From NCBI GenBank assembly GCA_964651435.1, contig CAZYVU010000025.1:1-42282 (forward strand): a stretch of 42,282 bases of DNA. Direction: 5' to 3'. This DNA is from CAZYVU01 sp964651435. Lineage in GTDB: Bacteria; Desulfobacterota; Syntrophorhabdia; Syntrophorhabdales; CAYQXL01. Positions 27,366-35,779 of this stretch are shown piece after piece. Positions within the stretch are counted from its first letter, which is position 1, and the number at the start of each line of letters is the position of its first letter. The notes beneath the pieces were generated by a model, which saw only the letters and a program-made list of their open reading frames with translations, was not told the origin of the DNA and did not search any database. The translations under genes and the position numbers were made by a program.

Positions 27366-28022
27366 GGAGATTAAATACTTTGTTCTTCTTCGCATAGCCC
27401 CGCCGATCATCTGGGCGTTCCTCACGGTGCTCAGATGGACCCTGCGCGCCACATATGTGGGCGCCGAGGGGGTCAAGGACGGTCTCCGGGAGGGAAAAAG
27501 GCACATCTTCTGCTTTTGGCACGGCAGGCTCCTCCTCATGCCTTTTGCCGCCCCGCCGAAGGGCGTCAAGGTGCTCATCAGCCGCCACCGCGACGGTGAG
27601 TTCATTACCCGCGTGGTAAGCTACTTCGGCCTCGGCGCTGTTCGGGGGTCCTACCGCAAGGGTGGAGTCGGGTCGGCGCGGCAATTGATGAGGGAGCTGG
27701 CATCGGGAACCAGCGTAGCTATTACCCCCGACGGACCTAAGGGACCCCGCCACGTCTTCAAGGATGGCATCGTTGAGCTCGCCCAGGTGTCCGGCGCCCC
27801 CATCGTGCTTCTCACCTTCGCTGCCGCTAAAAAAAAACCTTTCACTCCTGGGACCGCATGGTCCTTCCCTACCCTTTCTCCAAGGTCTTTTTTCTGTATA
27901 GCGAGCCCATCGTAGTCGACAGGCGCATCTCTGCAGCAGAGGCAGCATCGCTCAGGGAGCAGTTGCAGCAGAGGCTCAACTCCCTTACTGAAGAGGCGGA
28001 TAGACTGGCATGTGGAAAATAG
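27358..28022 (+). pseudogene. DUF374 lysophospholipid/lipid A acyltransferase, frameshifted at A9
   Basis: The first 160 residues match the DUF374 acyltransferase group: CFWHGRLLL, ISRHRDGEFI, GSYRKGG and ITPDGPKGPR. After nine A residues (27829-27837) the frame goes into a short nonsense tail ending at 27915. A single -1 shift there (or one extra A) restores a family-like C-terminus, FHSWDRMVLPYPFSKV and onward, to the TAG at 28020-28022, giving about 221 residues, which is normal for the family. So the gene is intact except for one base. It could be a sequencing error, a real mutation, or productive slippage on the A run. The likely job is adding a secondary acyl chain during lipid A synthesis. 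It overlaps msbA and waaA. Confidence 0.85.
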
Positions 28023-29248
28023 TCTACAACGGGCTTCTCCTGCTCATTTTGCCGATTTTTATCATCATCGCCCTTAGCCGCAGAAAGTTGCGGGCCAATC
28101 TGCGCGAGCGGCTGCTCCCGAAACCTCTTGCGCCGAGCCCAGACTCGCTCTACTGGATCCATGCCGCCTCCGTCGGTGAGGCGGTTATTGCAGAGGCTCT
28201 TATGGCTGCCATCGACAGGGCCGGCGGGAGACGGTCTTTCCTCATAACCACCAATACCTACTACACCAGAGACCTTCTGAATAAGCGCCTTCAGCAGGTT
28301 CAGGTCCGCTCTCTTCCCTTCGATCTCCCCTGGTCCCTCAGCCGGTTTTTGGGAGAGGTTCGCCCCGCCTGCCTCATCATCGTTGAGACGGAGATATGGC
28401 CCAACCTCATTTGGATAGCCGGCCGCCGGGGCATACCCGTCTTCATCGTCAACGGTCGCCTGTCGGACCGCACTGTAGCACGTTACCGCATGCTTTCCTT
28501 TTTCTTCAGAGGGATTCTCGAGCGCGTCACCCTCATCATGGCCCAGTCGGGGGAGCATGCCAAGAGGTTTCTGAGCCTTGGCCTAAAGAAGGCCACGGTT
28601 GTTGATACAGGAAATATTAAGTATGTTAGAGACATATCTGCAATTAATAATAAAGAGCATGATCATATGACGATAACTTTTGGAAGTATCAGGGATAATG
28701 AGCTGGATATAATGATTCCGGTCATCCAGCGCCTGCACAAGGCCTGGCCGGGTCTACGGCTTTTCGTTGCCCCGAGGCAGCTCGACCTTGTCGAGCCCCT
28801 GCAGAAAAGGCTTGGATCCTTCACGTCCGTTGCTCTGTATTCTGCGGCCAGAGATGCAGAACCGGTGCCCGCCGGAACCATCCTCGTCGACACGGTTGGG
28901 GACCTCACCGGCCTTTACGGCATGAGCGCCGCCGCCTTCGTCGGCGGAAGCATGGCGCCTTTCGGAGGCCACAACATGATAGAGCCTCTCCTTTTCGGGA
29001 CGCCTGTACTCTTTGGCCCCTACACGGAAAACTTTCACGACGCGGCAGAGGAGATCGTGGCTTGCGGAGCCGGGCGGCGCGTTTTTTCCGGCGACGAGCT
29101 GTTTGATGCCATCGACGGACTGCTCAATGATCCTGTCGGCCGTGATGCCATGGGCCTAAGGGGGGTGGAGCTTGTCCGCCGGCAGCAGGAGGCCATGGAC
29201 CGGACGGTCAAACACATAGAGAAGGTAGTGTCGGCCCGGCGGGCCTGA
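28010..29248 (+). CDS. waaA: Kdo transferase WaaA
   Basis: A 412-residue glycosyltransferase (GT30). A membrane-anchoring N-terminal helix (~5-22) is followed by WIHAASVGE (catalytic Glu of this family), the acceptor domain ending near GNIKY, and the donor domain with GGSMAPFGGHNMIEP. It attaches Kdo to lipid IVA on the cytoplasmic face. The start overlaps the acyltransferase's restored end by 13 bases. A stretch around 28608-28690 is clearly AT-rich against GC-rich surroundings; it encodes the interdomain linker. Confidence 0.95.
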   Translation: MWKIVYNGLLLLILPIFIIIALSRRKLRANLRERLLPKPLAPSPDSLYWIHAASVGEAVIAEALMAAIDRAGGRRSFLITTNTYYTRDLLNKRLQQVQVRSLPFDLPWSLSRFLGEVRPACLIIVETEIWPNLIWIAGRRGIPVFIVNGRLSDRTVARYRMLSFFFRGILERVTLIMAQSGEHAKRFLSLGLKKATVVDTGNIKYVRDISAINNKEHDHMTITFGSIRDNELDIMIPVIQRLHKAWPGLRLFVAPRQLDLVEPLQKRLGSFTSVALYSAARDAEPVPAGTILVDTVGDLTGLYGMSAAAFVGGSMAPFGGHNMIEPLLFGTPVLFGPYTENFHDAAEEIVACGAGRRVFSGDELFDAIDGLLNDPVGRDAMGLRGVELVRRQQEAMDRTVKHIEKVVSARRA

Positions 29249-29269
29249 CACACCTTAAGGAGGCAACAT

Positions 29270-30031
29270 TTGAAGGAATTCTTTGACCTTGTCGAACTGA
29301 TGGCAAGATTGAGGGCCGAGGACGGGTGCCCCTGGGACCGCCGCCAGACTATAGAAGGCTTTAAAACCTTTATGCTCGAAGAGGTCTACGAAATCATAGA
29401 CGCCGTCGAGCGCGAGGATTTGCAGGCATTGTGCGAGGAGCTGGGAGATCTCCTCTTTCACATCGTCTTTGTTGCCCAGATATGTAAGGACGCGGGTGCC
29501 TTCGACATAAAGGACGTTGTGACGCAGGTCTACGACAAGATGTACCGGCGGCATCCGCACGTTTTTGGAGACAGGAACGTCGACGGGCCGGCTGCGGTAG
29601 AGCACAAATGGGAGGAACTGAAACGGAAGGAGAAGGAGAACTACTCGCTCCTTTCCAATATACCGGTTGCCATGCCTGCCCTCTTGCGAGCCTCCATCAT
29701 CTCCAAAAGGGTGTCGCGGGTGGGATTTGACTGGACCCACATCGACGACGTATACGCCAAACTATCGGAGGAGATTGAAGAGTTGCGGACGGCCGAATCC
29801 ACCGGCCGGACCGACGCCATAGCGGAGGAAATCGGCGACATCCTCTTCACAATGGTAAACCTTGCCCGCTTCCACAAGATAGACCCCGAGGACGCGCTCA
29901 GATCGACGACAGTGAAGTTTGTTCGCCGCTTCGATCACGTCGAAAAAAACGTAGACCTCAGCGACACATCTTTGGCTGACATGGACAAGTTCTGGAATGA
30001 AGCGAAGGAGTTGGAGAAAGGGGGGAGTTAG
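29270..30031 (+). CDS. mazG: Nucleoside triphosphate pyrophosphohydrolase MazG
   Basis: A 253-residue two-domain MazG protein. The N-terminal domain has GCPWDRRQT, EEVYEIID and CEELGDLLFH, the EExxE...ExxD magnesium-binding pattern; the second domain repeats it (SEEIEELRTA, AEEIGDILFT), with the family motif KRVSRVGFDW between them. It hydrolyses NTPs or dNTPs to NMPs and pyrophosphate, cleaning damaged nucleotides or tuning ppGpp-related pools. The start is TTG 29270, placed by a strong AAGGAGG six bases upstream. It lies 21 bases after waaA and is probably the last gene of the operon. It is convergent with the cold-shock gene. Confidence 0.93.
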   Translation: MKEFFDLVELMARLRAEDGCPWDRRQTIEGFKTFMLEEVYEIIDAVEREDLQALCEELGDLLFHIVFVAQICKDAGAFDIKDVVTQVYDKMYRRHPHVFGDRNVDGPAAVEHKWEELKRKEKENYSLLSNIPVAMPALLRASIISKRVSRVGFDWTHIDDVYAKLSEEIEELRTAESTGRTDAIAEEIGDILFTMVNLARFHKIDPEDALRSTTVKFVRRFDHVEKNVDLSDTSLADMDKFWNEAKELEKGGS

Positions 30032-30043
30032 CCCCCACCCCTT

Positions 30044-30247
30044 CTACTCACTTTTCATAACATTGGACGCCTGTGGGCCTTTTGGGCCCTTCACGATTTC
30101 GAACTCTACTTTCTCCCCCGTTTTCAACGTTTTGAAGCCGTCCTGCTTGATTGCCGAGTAATGAACGAAAACATCCTCTCCATTGTCTTGCTCGATAAAC
30201 CCATACCCCTTAGAGTCATTGAACCATTTGACCTTCCCTACTGGCAT
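30044..30247 (-). CDS. Cold-shock domain protein
   Basis: A 67-residue CSD protein with VGKVKWFNDSKGYGFI (RNP1 KGYGFI) and VFVHYSAI (RNP2), the usual OB-fold length. It binds single-stranded RNA/DNA and acts as an RNA chaperone. ATG 30247 was chosen over an ATG seven codons upstream because AAAGGAG sits eight bases before it and the product then starts with the typical MPVGKVKWF. A strong promoter lies upstream. Whether it is cold-induced cannot be read here; the 5' leader is short (about 40 bases), unlike the long leader of E. coli cspA. Confidence 0.93.
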   Translation of the reverse strand: MPVGKVKWFNDSKGYGFIEQDNGEDVFVHYSAIKQDGFKTLKTGEKVEFEIVKGPKGPQASNVMKSE

Positions 30248-30294
30248 GCTGCTGCGCTCCTTTCGCAAAAATTAAGCAAGAATGCTTTAAAGCT

Positions 30295-30323
30295 ATGATA
30301 TTCCTACGTCTACAGACTGTCAA
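30295..30323 (-). promoter_or_regulatory. Strong sigma-70-type promoter of the cold-shock gene
   Basis: On the minus strand: TTGACA (30323-30318), a 17-base spacer, TATCAT (30300-30295). Transcription should start near 30288, giving a leader of about 40 bases that includes the AAAGGAG ribosome binding site. Unlike several other promoters here, this one has a conventional leader. Confidence 0.65.
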
Positions 30324-30446
30324 GGGAAATCTTTCTATAAAGCGGAAAAAATAGACGATCTACTGTATACTATTTTCCGGTTCAATGGCGCTGCCGCACC
30401 AACCTTCGTCCGGCCGCGCCCAACGCCTTTCGAGGGGGTAACACCG

Positions 30447-31943
30447 ATGAGAAAAATCTATCTTGTGGGCGCAGGGCCGGGAGATTCGGGGCTTATAACG
30501 GTCAAAGCGCTGAACCTCGTCCGACAGGCCGACACGATCATCTACGACTATCTCGTCAATCCTGCCATCCTACGGCACGCCAAGCCCGCGGCCAACGTCA
30601 TCTACGTCGGTAAACAGGCATCGCGCCACGAACTTTCCCAGCCTGAAATCAACCGTCTCCTCATCGACTCGGCCGATGAAACGAAAGTGGTGGTGCGCCT
30701 CAAGGGCGGCGACCCCTTTATATTCGGGCGTGGGGGAGAAGAGGCCCTTGCGCTGACCCGCGAAGGCATCGCCTTCGAAATCGTCCCCGGCGTCACATCG
30801 GCCATTGCCGTGCCGGCCTATGCCGGTATCCCCCTGACGGATCGCGATCGTGCCTCAACGGTAGCCTTTGTCACGGGACACGAGGATGAACGGAAGACGC
30901 ACTCGACAATCAACTGGGACGACCTCGCCCATGCCGTCGACACACTCGTTTTTCTCATGGGCATCAGGAACATCCCTGACATTCGCGAGAAGCTGCTCAA
31001 GCGCGGCAAAGACCCCTCTACGCCCGTGGCTGTCATTGAGTGGGGTACCCTGCCGAGGCAGCGCGTTGTCACAGGAACCCTTCTGGACATAGACGTTATA
31101 GCGAAAAGGGCGAACGTAAAGCCTCCCGGCATTATCGTCGTAGGCGATGTCGTATCTCTGAGAGAGGAGCTGCGGTGGTTCGAAAAACAGCCGCTTTTTG
31201 GTAAAAGGATCGGCATAACGCGCCCCCCCCACCAGTCACCGAAGCTGGCTGAAATGGTCGCCGAACGTGGCGGCGATCCTGTCTTCATCCCTACCATAGA
31301 GATCAGTCCCATAGAACCCAACGTGAGGCTACAAAAGGCCTTGCGCCGACTCGCTGAATATACCCACATCGTCTTTACGAGCGTCAATGCGGTGGACATA
31401 TTCTTTCATGTCCTTTTCTCCTCAAGGGCCGACGCCAGGATGCTGTCTGCGGCCAGAGTCGTAGCCATTGGCCCGGCAACGGCCTCCCGCCTCCGCGACA
31501 ATGGCATCGTGGCCGATCTCATCCCCGCGGCCTATACATCCAAAGGAATAGTGAAGGAATTGGCGGAGGAAGACCTGGTCAACGCAACGGTACTCCTGCC
31601 CCGTGCGCTGGAAGCAAGCAATTCAATTGTGCGGTTTATTAGGGCAAAGGGCGGTAGCTGCAATCTCGTCCCCATTTATCGGACCCACGTTCCACTCGAT
31701 CCTTCACCATTCGATAGTAAACCGGATATCATCACCTTCACCAGCTCGTCAACGGTGAAGAACTTTCTCGCCCTCTATGGGAAGGAAACCCTTGACGGGG
31801 TGCCCATCGCCTCCATCGGGCCGGTGACGACGAAGACGCTCAAATCTTGCGGCCTTTCGGCCCACGTGGAGGCCTCCCAAAGCGACATACCGGGCCTCGT
31901 TCGCGCCATGGAGGAGTATGTCGTCGGGGGCGGCCTTTCGTGA
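30447..31943 (+). CDS. Uroporphyrinogen-III C-methyltransferase / uroporphyrinogen-III synthase fusion
   Basis: A 498-residue fusion. Residues 1-~245 are the SUMT (CobA) domain: VGAGPGDSGLITVKA, a VYVGK-like segment, RLKGGDPFIFGRGGEE and VPGVTSA. Residues ~250-495 are the HemD fold, beginning GKRIGITRP with TSVNAVDIFF and FTSSSTVKNF. The enzyme would cyclise hydroxymethylbilane to uroporphyrinogen III and then methylate it twice to precorrin-2, feeding sirohaem and corrinoid synthesis. Such CobA-HemD fusions are common in deltaproteobacteria and clostridia. GAGGGGG upstream supports ATG 30447. The other pathway genes are not in this window. It overlaps the next gene by four bases (GTGA). Confidence 0.95.
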   Translation: MRKIYLVGAGPGDSGLITVKALNLVRQADTIIYDYLVNPAILRHAKPAANVIYVGKQASRHELSQPEINRLLIDSADETKVVVRLKGGDPFIFGRGGEEALALTREGIAFEIVPGVTSAIAVPAYAGIPLTDRDRASTVAFVTGHEDERKTHSTINWDDLAHAVDTLVFLMGIRNIPDIREKLLKRGKDPSTPVAVIEWGTLPRQRVVTGTLLDIDVIAKRANVKPPGIIVVGDVVSLREELRWFEKQPLFGKRIGITRPPHQSPKLAEMVAERGGDPVFIPTIEISPIEPNVRLQKALRRLAEYTHIVFTSVNAVDIFFHVLFSSRADARMLSAARVVAIGPATASRLRDNGIVADLIPAAYTSKGIVKELAEEDLVNATVLLPRALEASNSIVRFIRAKGGSCNLVPIYRTHVPLDPSPFDSKPDIITFTSSSTVKNFLALYGKETLDGVPIASIGPVTTKTLKSCGLSAHVEASQSDIPGLVRAMEEYVVGGGLS

Positions 31944-33037
31944 TACTGTACCCGCTGTCGGATCGCCGGACGGCTCTCCTGGCCCTCGCGTACCTCCTAA
32001 TTCTAATGGCTACATTGGTACCCAATGCAGTCAGCCCATTGTGGGCCCATGACGATGCCATAGTCGTCGTGGCCGTAGGCGACATTATGATGGGCTCCAC
32101 ACACCCCTTCGATGCCCTACCCGCCTGCGACGGCGCTCGAATTTTCGGGAAGGTGAAGCAGTACCTCGCGGGCGATGTGGTGTTCGGCAACCTTGAAGGG
32201 CCCCTGGCCGACCACGTGACCCCATCTAAGTGCAGGCATTCTACCTTGGGGACCTGCTTCGCATTCGTGACGCCCGAACGGTATGGGGTCCACCTCAGGG
32301 ACGCCGGCTTCAACGTCCTCAGCATAGCCAACAACCATGCTCATGACTGTGGCCCCTACGGTATCGAGAGAACCCTGTCGGTCCTTCGCGCCGAGGGAAT
32401 GCAGCCCTGCGGGGGCTCCGTGGAGGCACACCTGGAGAAGAAAGGGAGGCGCATCGTCTTTACGGGCTTTTCCTACAAAGGCTCGGAATACGCCCACTCC
32501 CTTCTGCAGGTGGCTGAGGCACAGGAGAGGGTCAGGTTCCTTAAGCGCCGGAACGACATCGTCATCGTATCCTTCCACGGTGGGGCGGAGGGCCACGGAG
32601 CCCAGGGGCTGAGAGGCGGCCCGGAGACATTTCTCGGCGAGAAAAGGGGCGACGTCATCGCCTTTGCCCGGGCCTGTGTCGACGCGGGCGCCGACATGGT
32701 CATAGGTCACGGCCCCCACGTGTGGCGTGCCATGGAGCTCTACAAGGGCAAGCTCATCGCCTACAGCCTCGGCAATTTTCTCACCTACAAACTCTTCAAC
32801 GTCAAGGGGCCGAGCGGTGTGACGGGGGTTCTGAGGGTAAAGCTCAACCCGGTGACGGGAGACTTCCTCGAAGGAGCGATCATCCCCTTAAAACTGACCA
32901 CCGACGGCATTCCAGAAAATGATCCCACCATGGAAATCATCGGTATCTTGAGGGAATTGACCGAGCAATCCTTCGGTAAATCCGCCTTACAGATCGCCCC
33001 TGAAGGCGTTATCGGCCGGCAGGATCCTCGGCAGTAA
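31940..33037 (+). CDS. CapA-family poly-gamma-glutamate/capsule protein
   Basis: A 365-residue protein starting at GTG 31940, which overlaps the previous stop as GTGA. A membrane or signal segment (LLALAYLLILMATLV) is followed by the CapA/PgsA calcineurin-like fold: GDIMMGS, FGNLEGPL, SIANNHAHDCG, VSFHGGAEG and VIGHGPHVWR, with metal-binding Asp, Asn and His residues intact. It is probably membrane-anchored or periplasmic, acting as a metallophosphoesterase-like factor in surface polymer synthesis; the polymer is unknown since no CapB/C partners are here. The frame is open further upstream (to 31847) but that stretch is Arg/Gly-rich and lies within the previous gene. Confidence 0.85.
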   Translation: MILYPLSDRRTALLALAYLLILMATLVPNAVSPLWAHDDAIVVVAVGDIMMGSTHPFDALPACDGARIFGKVKQYLAGDVVFGNLEGPLADHVTPSKCRHSTLGTCFAFVTPERYGVHLRDAGFNVLSIANNHAHDCGPYGIERTLSVLRAEGMQPCGGSVEAHLEKKGRRIVFTGFSYKGSEYAHSLLQVAEAQERVRFLKRRNDIVIVSFHGGAEGHGAQGLRGGPETFLGEKRGDVIAFARACVDAGADMVIGHGPHVWRAMELYKGKLIAYSLGNFLTYKLFNVKGPSGVTGVLRVKLNPVTGDFLEGAIIPLKLTTDGIPENDPTMEIIGILRELTEQSFGKSALQIAPEGVIGRQDPRQ

Positions 33038-33045
33038 CCTATAGA

Positions 33046-33076
33046 AGACAGGGAAACCCAACCTGGGTTCTTGTCT
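33046..33076. terminator. Hairpin between convergent capA-like and chrA genes
   Basis: AACCCA (33055-33060) and TGGGTT (33064-33069) form a six-pair stem with a three-base loop, extended by AGACA (33046-33050) pairing with TGTCT (33072-33076). It lies exactly between two convergent stop codons, the place for a shared terminator. No T-tract follows on either strand, so Rho-independent function is uncertain. Confidence 0.5.
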
Positions 33077-33090
33077 CGCTGGTATCCGAT

Positions 33091-34311
33091 TTATCCGAAC
33101 AGCAGGGCACCGACCAAGGCCACTGAAAAAACAATGTAAAGAATGTCTATCTTTTTTAGAAGCGCGCCAAGAGTAGCGAATACAACTATCGTCCTGACGA
33201 TGTCCCACGGGACCGCCATGGCAAATTTGGCCGTTACATAGACAAGCAGCCCGACAAAAGAAGCGAATATGCCTTTTACGGCGCTTCTGAAGGATATGGA
33301 TCTGCTGAACCGATCGAAGATATCGGCTCCTGCCACAACAAAGAGGAATGAGGGCGTGAAGATCCCTATTGTAGCAGCTATTGCCCCTGGCCAACCATAC
33401 ATCAGATAACCCACAAAGGTCGCAGTAATTACGATGGGGCCGGGGGTAACCTGGCCCAACGCTATCCCATCCATAAAAACTTTGCTGTCCATCCAGCCCA
33501 GCACATTGACAATCTCCTGCAACATTAAGGGGACGGACGCGAACCCCCCTCCAAAGGCAAAAAGATCTACCTTCATCATGACCAAGACCAGCCGAAAAAG
33601 GTCCTTCCGGACAAAATAGAGACAGGCACTTCCGGCAAGGACAGCTGCGATAAGTGCAATGATGTAGGGAACCGGCACGGGCATGGCGCTGCCTTTCCTG
33701 CTCCCTGGCCCAACCTGCGCGTCCTGTCTCTTCAGTAAAAGACCGGTAAGGGCAGCACCGAGGATAACGTAAAAAGGGCTGATACCAAGCCAGAACAAAG
33801 CCGCGGAAACCATAGCAATGAGGGTGTCGGCATAGTCATTCACCGCTTGCTTGCCGAAGGCATAAGCGGCATTGGCAATAAGGGCGACAACCAGCACTTG
33901 TAGCCCACCAAAAACGGCCCGTATTCCTGGGAGGTTACCTACCGCATCATAGAGATAGGAGAGGGTAATCATGAGGATAAAGGACGGCAGACAAAACCCT
34001 AAAAACGAGCAAAGCGCACCCCGCACGCCCCTCGCCTGAAGACCCACGTAGGCAGCCGCCTGCATAGCCGTAGCCCCAGGAATGATCTGGCAGAGCGCCA
34101 CTCCTGCGGTAAAGGTCTCTTCGCCGATCCATTTCTTCTGCTTCACTGACAGGTCTCCAATATAGGCAACCATCGCCGGGCCCCCGAAGGCGCCTACCCC
34201 AAGCCTCAAGAAGGAGAAGAACAGCTCTGAAAGGCGCGGGCCTCCGTTTATTGGTGTCTGTCTCAAAGCGCCTTTGCCCTCTGCTGATGCATTAGAGTCA
34301 TCATCTGCCAT
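33091..34311 (-). CDS. chrA: Chromate transporter ChrA-type protein
   Basis: A 406-residue membrane protein with two CHR domains. The first has FLRLGVGAFGGPAMVAYI and QIIPGATAMQ; the second has LFAFGGGFASVPLM and ALGQVTPGPIV, the duplicated FGG...PGP pattern of long-chain ChrA proteins, with about ten to twelve hydrophobic segments. Family members export chromate, though many in anaerobes have unproven substrates. A short GGGTT/AACCC inverted repeat lies just before the ATG and no ribosome binding site is visible. It is on the same strand as the MFS gene but 279 bases away, so a separate transcript is possible. Confidence 0.9.
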   Translation of the reverse strand: MADDDSNASAEGKGALRQTPINGGPRLSELFFSFLRLGVGAFGGPAMVAYIGDLSVKQKKWIGEETFTAGVALCQIIPGATAMQAAAYVGLQARGVRGALCSFLGFCLPSFILMITLSYLYDAVGNLPGIRAVFGGLQVLVVALIANAAYAFGKQAVNDYADTLIAMVSAALFWLGISPFYVILGAALTGLLLKRQDAQVGPGSRKGSAMPVPVPYIIALIAAVLAGSACLYFVRKDLFRLVLVMMKVDLFAFGGGFASVPLMLQEIVNVLGWMDSKVFMDGIALGQVTPGPIVITATFVGYLMYGWPGAIAATIGIFTPSFLFVVAGADIFDRFSRSISFRSAVKGIFASFVGLLVYVTAKFAMAVPWDIVRTIVVFATLGALLKKIDILYIVFSVALVGALLFG

Positions 34312-34358
34312 GGGGTTACTTAGACAACCCAGCTAGATTCTGAAATAAACCCCTCGCA

Positions 34359-34378
34359 GGGATATTGACTCCTATCCC
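34359..34378. promoter_or_regulatory. GGGATA-N8-TATCCC inverted repeat upstream of chrA
   Basis: GGGATA (34359-34364) and TATCCC (34373-34378) form a perfect six-base dyad about 50 bases before the chrA start. It could be an operator or a small hairpin. I do not recognise a specific regulator. The rest of the 34312-34589 gap shows no gene. Confidence 0.3.
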
Positions 34379-34589
34379 AGGCAAAAAATCAAGAGAATTA
34401 CCCTTCTGGCCAAAATGACACGGCTTACATGAAAGCCTTCCAACGCTTCAACGGGTCTCAGCCTATGATGCTCTCCTCTCCATGAACTAGCTCACCAAGG
34501 CACCCGCGGCGAACCGTAATTCCCATAGAGCCCCTTGACTGCACGGCCTTTCGTGCCGCTCCGTCCACATCCTCTGGTACCATCGACAG

Positions 34590-35776
34590 CTACACAGCCT
34601 TGGGGGCACTCTTGACTATCAGCAGCAGGGGAATGGCGGACAGCTGAGCCGCCATAGAAAACGCTACAAGTAACAGAATCGAAAATTCTTGAAGATGCCC
34701 ATAACAGCGCTCCCAATAAACCAGAATACCCCATAGCCAGCGTTAAAAGTGCCGTACGCTGTTCCGCGCCTGTCGGCTGGAACCATGCCCGCAACCGCCG
34801 CCCGCATGATCGACTCCTGTGCTCCCATGCCGATCCCCCACAAAGCCATACCGGCCAAGCCTGCGTAAAACTGTCCCAGAAATACAAGAGGGGCGAAGAA
34901 TGTGGACATCAGGACGGAGATGACAAGGACGGACAGCCCCTTGCGGTCAAAGAGCCGGCCGAATATTAGCGCCGCGAGGGCGTCCGTTCCCATGGCCATT
35001 GCATAGAAAATTGGGACCAAATCTGTTGAGACCGTGGACGCTCTTTGAAAATGATAAACGATTAATGGAAAATCCGCATACCCAGCCGCATTGAACGCCG
35101 CCCCCGCAAGATAGAGCCAGTAGACACGGGAAAACCCCTTGGTTTCCAAAGGCGAGGCTGTTGATTCAAGATCCCGAGGGTGAGGGTAAAGAAAACGGGC
35201 CGCCACAAGCACGCCTATGGTAAGGACTGCCGGGACGAGGAGAACAGCGAGGCTGGTCTGGTAGGTTCCTTTGAAGTAGAGCACGGCGGCCACGATAAGG
35301 GGGCCAAGCATGGCGCCGACTTGGTCCATCGCCTCGTGCAACCCGAATCCCCAGCCTCGACCCATTTCCCCGGTGGCGTGGGACAGCATGGCATCCCGGG
35401 CAGGAGTGCGAATCGCCCTCCCGATACGCTCAGCTATTATAAGTACTGCTGCAGTTTCCCATTGCCTGGAAAGCGCCAGAAGAGGTACGGCCAGCATGTT
35501 GACGACGTACCCTACAATGGTTACGGTCCAGTATCTTCCTGTCCGATCGGTTATGTAGCCTGACGGGAGCCGAAGAAGGTATCCCGCCAGCTCCCCGGCT
35601 CCCGCGATAATACCGACGACAGTACCGCTTGCCCCCAGAAGGGCCATGAAAGGGCCTATAATGCTGCGCGCTCCTTCGTGCGTCATGTCCGCCAAAAGGC
35701 TTACGACACCCATAAGAATCACAAACATCATGAAAGACCTTGATTTGTCTGCTCGCAGCTTACCCAAAATCTTCAT
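34590..35776 (-). pseudogene. MFS transporter with a single-base frameshift near the 3' end
   Basis: A major-facilitator permease with about twelve membrane helices, including the loop motif SGYITDRTGRYW and AERIGRAIRTPARDAM. The frame runs well from ATG 35776 but ends early at 34664 after VMGIFKNFRFCYL. A -1 shift around 34682-34697 restores a hydrophobic last helix (FSILLLVAFSMAAQLSAIP) and a normal end at 34590, giving about 395 residues. So one base appears missing. The truncated form would lose only the last helix. Substrate unknown. It starts three bases after the CxxC-rich gene, so the two are an operon. Sequencing error or a recent mutation are both possible. Confidence 0.8.
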
Positions 35777-35779
35777 CGG

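Noticed and set aside
30015..30043. Bidirectional terminator at the mazG / cold-shock gene junction
   Set aside because: A GGGGG...CCCCC pairing spans the mazG stop, but the stem is short and no T-tract follows on the plus strand.
30366..30371. TATACT as the promoter of the CobA-HemD gene
   Set aside because: A reasonable -10 box, but no -35 match at 16-18 bases, so it was not listed as a feature.
31847..31939. N-terminal extension of the CapA-type protein
   Set aside because: It lies wholly inside the CobA-HemD gene in another frame, is Arg/Gly-rich, and the GTGA overlap at 31940 gives a normal signal-peptide start.
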